Below are positions 5,935 to 9,682 of a DNA stretch of 9,682 nt, piece by piece; the first letter of the stretch is position 1, and every line of letters starts with the position of its first letter. This stretch comes from JBEINZ01 sp040377825 (GTDB lineage Bacteria; Pseudomonadota; Alphaproteobacteria; Rhizobiales; Ancalomicrobiaceae). The stretch covers positions 1 through 9,682 of the forward strand of contig JBEINZ010000115.1 of assembly GCA_040377825.1 (NCBI GenBank). Reading direction: 5' to 3'. The position numbers and the translations under genes were made by a program. Below the pieces are notes generated by a model, which saw only the letters and a program-made list of their open reading frames with translations, was not told the origin of the DNA and made no database searches.

Positions 5935-7338
5935 ATGAAGGGGACGACGCGACGTGAAACCGACTCCATGGGCGCGGTCGATGTGCCCGACGATCGCTAT
6001 TGGGGCGCGCAGACGGCGCGATCGATCGAGAATTTTCCGATCGGGCGGGATCGATTTATCTGGGGTCGTTCGATCATTCGCGCGCTCGGACTCCTAAAGA
6101 AGGCGGCCGCGGAGGCAAACCGTGATCTTGACGAGATTCCTGAGGACATCGCGGCCCTGATCGTCTTGGCCGCCGATGAGGTGATCGACGGCCGGCTCGA
6201 CACGCATTTTCCCCTCGTGGTCTTTCAGACAGGTTCGGGGACCCAATCGAACATGAACGCTAACGAAGTGATCGCCAACCGCGCGATCGAGATGGCGGGC
6301 GGGCGGCTCGGTTCGAAGGTTCCGGTGCATCCGAACGACCACGTCAATCGCGGACAGTCGTCGAACGATACATTCCCAACCGCGATGCATATCGCCGTGG
6401 TGGAGGAGATCCATCGCCGGCTTCTGCCGGATGTCGAGCGGCTGCGCGATACGCTCGCGGCGAAAGCCGATGCCTTTGTGGACGTCGTCAAGGTCGGCCG
6501 CACCCATCTGCAGGACGCGACCCCGATCACGCTCGGTCAGGAGATCGGTTCCTGGGTCGCGGGGATAGATTTCGGCCTTGCGAGCGTCCGCCGCGCGCTG
6601 CCGGGACTTTATGACTTGGCCATCGGCGGGACAGCGGTTGGTACCGGGCTGAACGCGCATCCTGAGTTCGGCGACCGCGCCGCCGCGCGCATCGCCGCCT
6701 TGACTGGATTCCCCTTCCGCGTTGCGCCAAACCGCTTTTTCGCGCTCGCCGCCCACGACGCCCTGGTCGAAACCTCGGCGGCGTTGCGCACGCTCGCCGG
6801 CGCCTTGATGAAAATGGCGAATGACGTGCGCTGGCTTGCCAGCGGCCCGCGCGCGGGTATCGGTGAAATCACAATCCCGGAAAATGAGCCGGGCTCCTCG
6901 ATCATGCCGGGCAAAGTTAACCCAACGCAGTCAGAGGCGATGACCATGGTCGCCGTTCAGGTGTTCGGCAACGACGCGGCCGTGGCCTTTGCCGGGACGC
7001 AAGGCAATTTCGAGCTGAATGTCTTCAAACCAGTGATGGTACACAATGTGCTCGTCTCGATCGGGTTGATCGCGGACGCTTCGCTTGCCTTTGAAGCTCA
7101 TTGCGCGCGCGGCATCGAGCCGAACCGGAAGCGCATAGCCGAAAATCTAAGCCGCAACCTGATGTTGGTGACCGCGCTCAACCGACATATCGGCTATGAT
7201 AAAGCCGCCGAAATCGCGAAGAAGGCGCATAAGGAGGGATCGACGCTGCGCGAAGCGGCGCTTACGATCGGTTATGTGACGGCTGATGAGTTCGAACGCT
7301 GGATCGTTCCCATCAATATGACCCGTCCGGGCCTTTGA
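5935..7338 (+). CDS. fumC: Class II fumarate hydratase
   Basis: This cytoplasmic, iron-independent enzyme of the TCA cycle interconverts fumarate and L-malate. From the ATG at 5935 the product has 467 residues, the usual size for FumC. Family blocks appear in order: ETDSMGAVDVP near residue 8, TGSGTQSNMNANEV at 99-112, HPNDHVNRGQSSND at 132-145 (second anion site region), GRTHLQDATP at 188-197 with the catalytic histidine His191, and the signature GSSIMPGKVNP at 320-330 with the catalytic serine on its flexible loop. An in-frame ATG at 5911 would add 8 residues; I prefer 5935 because GGGGGC lies just upstream and the N-terminus then fits relatives, but the choice is not certain. The gene diverges from the lyase gene and converges on the DUF423 gene 44 bases later. 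I see no clear terminator in that gap. Confidence 0.96.
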   Translation: MKGTTRRETDSMGAVDVPDDRYWGAQTARSIENFPIGRDRFIWGRSIIRALGLLKKAAAEANRDLDEIPEDIAALIVLAADEVIDGRLDTHFPLVVFQTGSGTQSNMNANEVIANRAIEMAGGRLGSKVPVHPNDHVNRGQSSNDTFPTAMHIAVVEEIHRRLLPDVERLRDTLAAKADAFVDVVKVGRTHLQDATPITLGQEIGSWVAGIDFGLASVRRALPGLYDLAIGGTAVGTGLNAHPEFGDRAAARIAALTGFPFRVAPNRFFALAAHDALVETSAALRTLAGALMKMANDVRWLASGPRAGIGEITIPENEPGSSIMPGKVNPTQSEAMTMVAVQVFGNDAAVAFAGTQGNFELNVFKPVMVHNVLVSIGLIADASLAFEAHCARGIEPNRKRIAENLSRNLMLVTALNRHIGYDKAAEIAKKAHKEGSTLREAALTIGYVTADEFERWIVPINMTRPGL

Positions 7339-7382
7339 AGACTTTGGGTTCGCGGTCCAATCGATTGCAACTAACTTTGCCG

Positions 7383-7751
7383 TCAGCCCTTATCGTTCCC
7401 GAACAACATCGCGACGGAAAGCCAAATCCAGCCGGCGATCATCGCAAGCCCGCCGGTCGGGGCGGCCCCGGGAAAGAGTCTCACCTCGGCAAAGGCGCGA
7501 AGCGTCAGATCGAGCGCAAAAAGCGTCGCCCCGGATGCCAGTAAGGCCGCCGACCAAGTCCAGGCGAATTCGCGTTCAGGCCAAACCCGACCAAGCGCCG
7601 CCAGCGCGACCAGCGCACAGGCATGCACGACCAACAGAAGCCCCGCGGTCATCAGGGCCGGCCCGCCACCGCCATGACTTGCCAGCGACGCCAAGCCGAT
7701 GCCGCATGCGCCGAGCATGCCTGACGCCGCGATCATTCCTCGATGTTTCAT
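7383..7751 (-). CDS. DUF423 family small membrane protein
   Basis: The 122-residue product is hydrophobic, with four likely membrane helices at about 6-25, 32-54, 63-83 and 97-117. The end block GAAPTGGLAMIAGWIWL (95-111) matches the PxGG...GW pattern of the DUF423 (YgdD-like) family, and ASHG at 24-27 matches the conserved GAHG region near the first helix. The length is typical of the family. Its function is not known; it is an inner-membrane protein. ATG at 7751 has GGAGG 6 bases upstream. The gene converges on fumC and is divergent from yggT across a 115-base gap. Confidence 0.85.
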   Translation of the reverse strand: MKHRGMIAASGMLGACGIGLASLASHGGGGPALMTAGLLLVVHACALVALAALGRVWPEREFAWTWSAALLASGATLFALDLTLRAFAEVRLFPGAAPTGGLAMIAGWIWLSVAMLFGNDKG

Positions 7752-7805
7752 GTCGAGCCTCCGTTGGCCGCGCGAATGATGCCTCGCAGCCCCACCCGCG
7801 CCGAT

Positions 7806-7834
7806 CTTGTAGAGCGTCCACGAGCAAGCTACAT
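7806..7834 (+). promoter_or_regulatory. Candidate promoter of the yggT-DUF167-folD operon
   Basis: CTTGTA (7806-7811) and CTACAT (7829-7834) are 17 bases apart, close to the alphaproteobacterial pattern CTTGAC-N17-CTATAT. The start would fall near 7841, about 26 bases before the yggT ATG. The -10 box lies in a dyad: GCTAC (7828-7832) pairs with GTAGC (7836-7840), with outer arms TAGAG (7810-7814) and CTCTA (7846-7850). Confidence 0.45.
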
Positions 7835-7866
7835 GGTAGCGAGTTCTCTAGCGCCGGAAACCGATC

Positions 7867-8157
7867 ATGCGTCCGATAGTCGAAGCCCTCATCATCGCCC
7901 TCGACATCTACAAATGGGTTGTGGTTCTCGCGGCTGTGTTCTCGTGGCTTTATGCCTTCAATGTGGTCAATACCCGCAACCGCTTTGTTTCCCAGATCGG
8001 CGAAGTGCTCTACAAGGCAACCGAACCGGTGCTCGGTCGCATGCGCCGCTTCATGCCCAATTTGGGCGGGCTCGACATTTCCCCTATCGCGCTGCTGCTC
8101 CTGATCTTCATCATCCAGGCTTATCTGCAAGGCTATTTGCTACCGATCGTGCCGTGA
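7867..8157 (+). CDS. YggT family integral membrane protein
   Basis: The 96-residue product has two long hydrophobic helices at about 5-31 and 72-94. Between them lies the family hallmark TEPVLGRMRRFMPNLGG (52-68) followed by LDISPI. YggT proteins have been linked to osmotic or salt tolerance and to cell-surface or division-related roles, but a molecular activity is not firmly known. The protein should sit in the cytoplasmic membrane. The start has only a weak ribosome binding site (GGAAA, 7856-7860). Its stop overlaps the GTG start of the next gene, so the two are translationally linked. Confidence 0.93.
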   Translation: MRPIVEALIIALDIYKWVVVLAAVFSWLYAFNVVNTRNRFVSQIGEVLYKATEPVLGRMRRFMPNLGGLDISPIALLLLIFIIQAYLQGYLLPIVP

Positions 8158-8495
8158 GCGATGCGCGGCCGAGCTCGGCCAGCGCCTTCGTTCGAGACGC
8201 TCACGCGCTTCGGATTCGCGTGCGGCTTAGCCCTAGGGCGGCGCGCGATCGGATCGTGGGACTTGAACGATTATCGAACGGCGACATGGTCCTCGCAGCC
8301 GACGTGCGCGCGCTACCGGAACACGGCGCTGCCAACGAGGCCTTATCCACCCTTCTCGCCAAAGCCATGGGTGTCGCCAAAAGTCACGTCGCCGTGGTAT
8401 CGGGACATACGGCGCGGTTGAAGATCGTGCGGGTCGAGGGCGATCAGGATCGGTTGCGGGCCGCGCTGGCCGTGTGGAATATCAGAATAGATTAA
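8154..8495 (+). CDS. DUF167 (YggU-like) family protein
   Basis: The 113-residue product carries the DUF167 pattern: IRVRLSPRAARDRIVG at 21-36, GAANEALSTLLAKAMGV at 58-74, and VVSGHTARLKIVRV at 81-94. It is a small soluble alpha/beta protein of unknown function that often sits next to yggT. I chose the GTG at 8154, which shares GTGA with the yggT stop; there is no separate ribosome binding site, so it probably depends on coupled translation. No ATG exists in frame before the conserved part. An upstream extension of the open frame to 7743 covers yggT in another frame and is not used. folD follows 18 bases downstream. Confidence 0.9.
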   Translation: MSDARPSSASAFVRDAHALRIRVRLSPRAARDRIVGLERLSNGDMVLAADVRALPEHGAANEALSTLLAKAMGVAKSHVAVVSGHTARLKIVRVEGDQDRLRAALAVWNIRID

Positions 8496-8513
8496 AGGTT
8501 CGTCGGAGTTACC

Positions 8514-9437
8514 ATGGCGGGACGCATCATTGACGGCAAGACCCAGGCCGAGGCGCTTCGCCGCGCGATCGCGACCGAGGTCGCAACCCTGAAGCAAGAG
8601 CATGGGCTCGTCCCAGGATTGGCCGTCGTGTTGGTCGGGGAAGATGCCGCGAGCCAAGTCTATGTGGGCTCGAAGGTCAAGCAGACCGTTGAAGTAGGAA
8701 TGAATTCTTTTGAATATGCACTTCCGGCCGATACGCCCGAGGCGGATCTCCTCGCCCTCGTGCATCGGCTGAATGCCGATCCCACCGTCGACGGTATCTT
8801 GGTCCAGCTCCCGCTGCCGAAGCTGATCGACTCGATGAAAGTGCTCGACGCGATCGCGCCTGAAAAAGATGTCGACGGCTTCCATGTCGTCAATGTCGGG
8901 CGATTGGCGACCGGTCAATGGAGCCTCGCGCCCTGCACGCCTTACGGCTCGATGATCCTGCTGCGCGCGACACTGGGACGGCTCGCCGGCCTCGATGCCG
9001 TTGTGGTCGGGCGGTCGAACATTGTGGGCAAGCCGATGGCGCAGTTGCTTTTGAAGGCCAACTGCACGGTGACGGTGGCCCATTCCAAAACCAAGGACCT
9101 ACCGGCCGTGTGTCACCGCGCGGATATCGTGGTCGCCGCGGTCGGCATCCCGGAGTTAATCAAGGCCGATTGGATCAAGCCCGGCGCCACCGTCATCGAC
9201 GTCGGCATCAATCGCGTCCCGGCGCCGGAGAAAGGCGAGGGAAAGACCAAGCTCGTGGGCGATGTGGACTTCGCCAGCGCCGTCGAGGTTGCCGGCCACA
9301 TAACACCGGTTCCGGGCGGCGTAGGCCCCATGACCATCGCCACGCTGCTAGCCAACACGCTCATTGCGACCTGCAAACGTCATGGCCTCGAACCGCCGGC
9401 ATACTTTGCGGAGATTGACCGGGACCTTTTCCGCTAA
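8514..9437 (+). CDS. folD: Bifunctional methylenetetrahydrofolate dehydrogenase / methenyltetrahydrofolate cyclohydrolase
   Basis: FolD interconverts 5,10-methylene-, 5,10-methenyl- and 10-formyl-tetrahydrofolate with NADP, supplying one-carbon units for purines, formyl-Met-tRNA and, in methylotrophs, formate and formaldehyde metabolism. The 307-residue product is slightly longer than the usual 285-300. Active-site residues are present: Tyr50 and Lys54 in YVGSK, Gln98 in VQLPLP, and Asp121 in KDVDGFH. The dinucleotide-binding block GRSNIVGKP is at 166-174 and the signature PGGVGPMT at 267-274. ATG at 8514 has GGAG 6 bases upstream. It is the third gene of the yggT-DUF167-folD run. A 60-base gap separates it from the convergent TadG-like gene; no clear terminator is visible there. 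Confidence 0.97.
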   Translation: MAGRIIDGKTQAEALRRAIATEVATLKQEHGLVPGLAVVLVGEDAASQVYVGSKVKQTVEVGMNSFEYALPADTPEADLLALVHRLNADPTVDGILVQLPLPKLIDSMKVLDAIAPEKDVDGFHVVNVGRLATGQWSLAPCTPYGSMILLRATLGRLAGLDAVVVGRSNIVGKPMAQLLLKANCTVTVAHSKTKDLPAVCHRADIVVAAVGIPELIKADWIKPGATVIDVGINRVPAPEKGEGKTKLVGDVDFASAVEVAGHITPVPGGVGPMTIATLLANTLIATCKRHGLEPPAYFAEIDRDLFR

Positions 9438-9497
9438 GAAACGCTTCCTGGCCGCCGCTCCGCCTTGCTGGGTCCGGAGCTCGGTCAGGACGCGCGA

Positions 9498-9682
9498 TTA
9501 TCTCGCAATACGCATCGTCTGTAGATCGGATCCGATCTTCTGGAAGGCGGCCAACAACGCAGCCGAACTGCTTGCGTCATAGAAGTACCCAGGCCCCGTG
9601 GCGCAGTTCTCCAACATCGTCTTTGTCGGAATATCGGTTACCGAGAAAGCGATCGTGAAGATTTCTATCTTTTTTGCCTTGA
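9498..9682 (-). CDS. TadG-like pilus assembly protein, C-terminal end only
   Basis: On the minus strand an open frame runs in from the right edge and ends with TAA at 9500-9498, giving the last 61 codons including the stop. The visible part reads as the end of a von Willebrand factor A-like domain: KKIEIFTIAFSV (strand of the fold), then LENCATGPGYFYDASSS, then AALLAAFQKIGSDLQTMRIAR at the C-terminus. The pattern of a beta strand, NCA plus Tyr-Asp-Ala, and a final helix with AAF.I...L..LR is typical of TadG and related TadE/TadG proteins of Flp-type (tight adherence) pili, which are anchored in the membrane and face the periplasm. The N-terminal helix and metal site lie outside the window. 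The call rests on this short end alone. Confidence 0.8.
   Translation of the reverse strand, partial: KAKKIEIFTIAFSVTDIPTKTMLENCATGPGYFYDASSSAALLAAFQKIGSDLQTMRIAR

Noticed and set aside
7743..8153. N-terminal extension of the DUF167 frame
   Set aside because: This stretch overlaps yggT in another frame and begins near the DUF423 start. The DUF167 homology starts only after the GTG at 8154.

Overview
The window looks like chromosomal DNA from a GC-rich alphaproteobacterium, most likely of the order Hyphomicrobiales (Rhizobiales). Supporting signs are the protein types, the yggT-DUF167-folD order, a TadG-type pilus protein at the right edge, a tRNA-Ser(CGA) of rhizobial type at the left edge, and the palindromic intergenic repeats common in that order. 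The genus cannot be fixed from sequence reading alone.

Layout from left to right. Bases 1-49 hold the 5' half of a tRNA-Ser(CGA) gene on the minus strand, with a good promoter at 78-106. Bases 107-729 carry no convincing gene. They hold repeat debris: a 13-bp direct repeat at both ends, eroded inverted arms, and in the middle two REP-like hairpin elements in opposite orientation. Acetyl-CoA synthetase (acs, plus strand) follows and ends in a strong intrinsic terminator. Convergent to it is a 598-residue flavin monooxygenase with an NTF2/SnoaL-like N-terminal domain, and upstream of that, also on the minus strand, a dihydrodipicolinate synthase-family aldolase/lyase of unknown substrate. A divergent intergenic region with a 54-bp imperfect palindrome separates the lyase from class II fumarase (fumC, plus strand). 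A DUF423 membrane protein (minus) converges on fumC. Then comes a compact plus-strand operon, yggT - DUF167 - folD. The right edge holds the last 60 or so codons of a TadG-like, von Willebrand-type pilus assembly protein on the minus strand.

How the genes work together: acs (acetate to acetyl-CoA), fumC (TCA cycle) and folD (one-carbon folate interconversion) are independent central-metabolism genes, and nothing here links them in one pathway. The monooxygenase and lyase pair is the most accessory-looking part and may form a small catabolic or biosynthetic unit. The monooxygenase seems to have its own promoter, with an operator-like cluster of GTAYGCT half-sites around the -10.

I found no CRISPR array, transposase, phage gene or defence system, and no clear sign of a wholly new system. 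The items most worth a second look are the nested repeat region (187-569), the operator-like cluster before the monooxygenase (4600-4633), the fused monooxygenase with its partner lyase, and the 5770-5823 palindrome.
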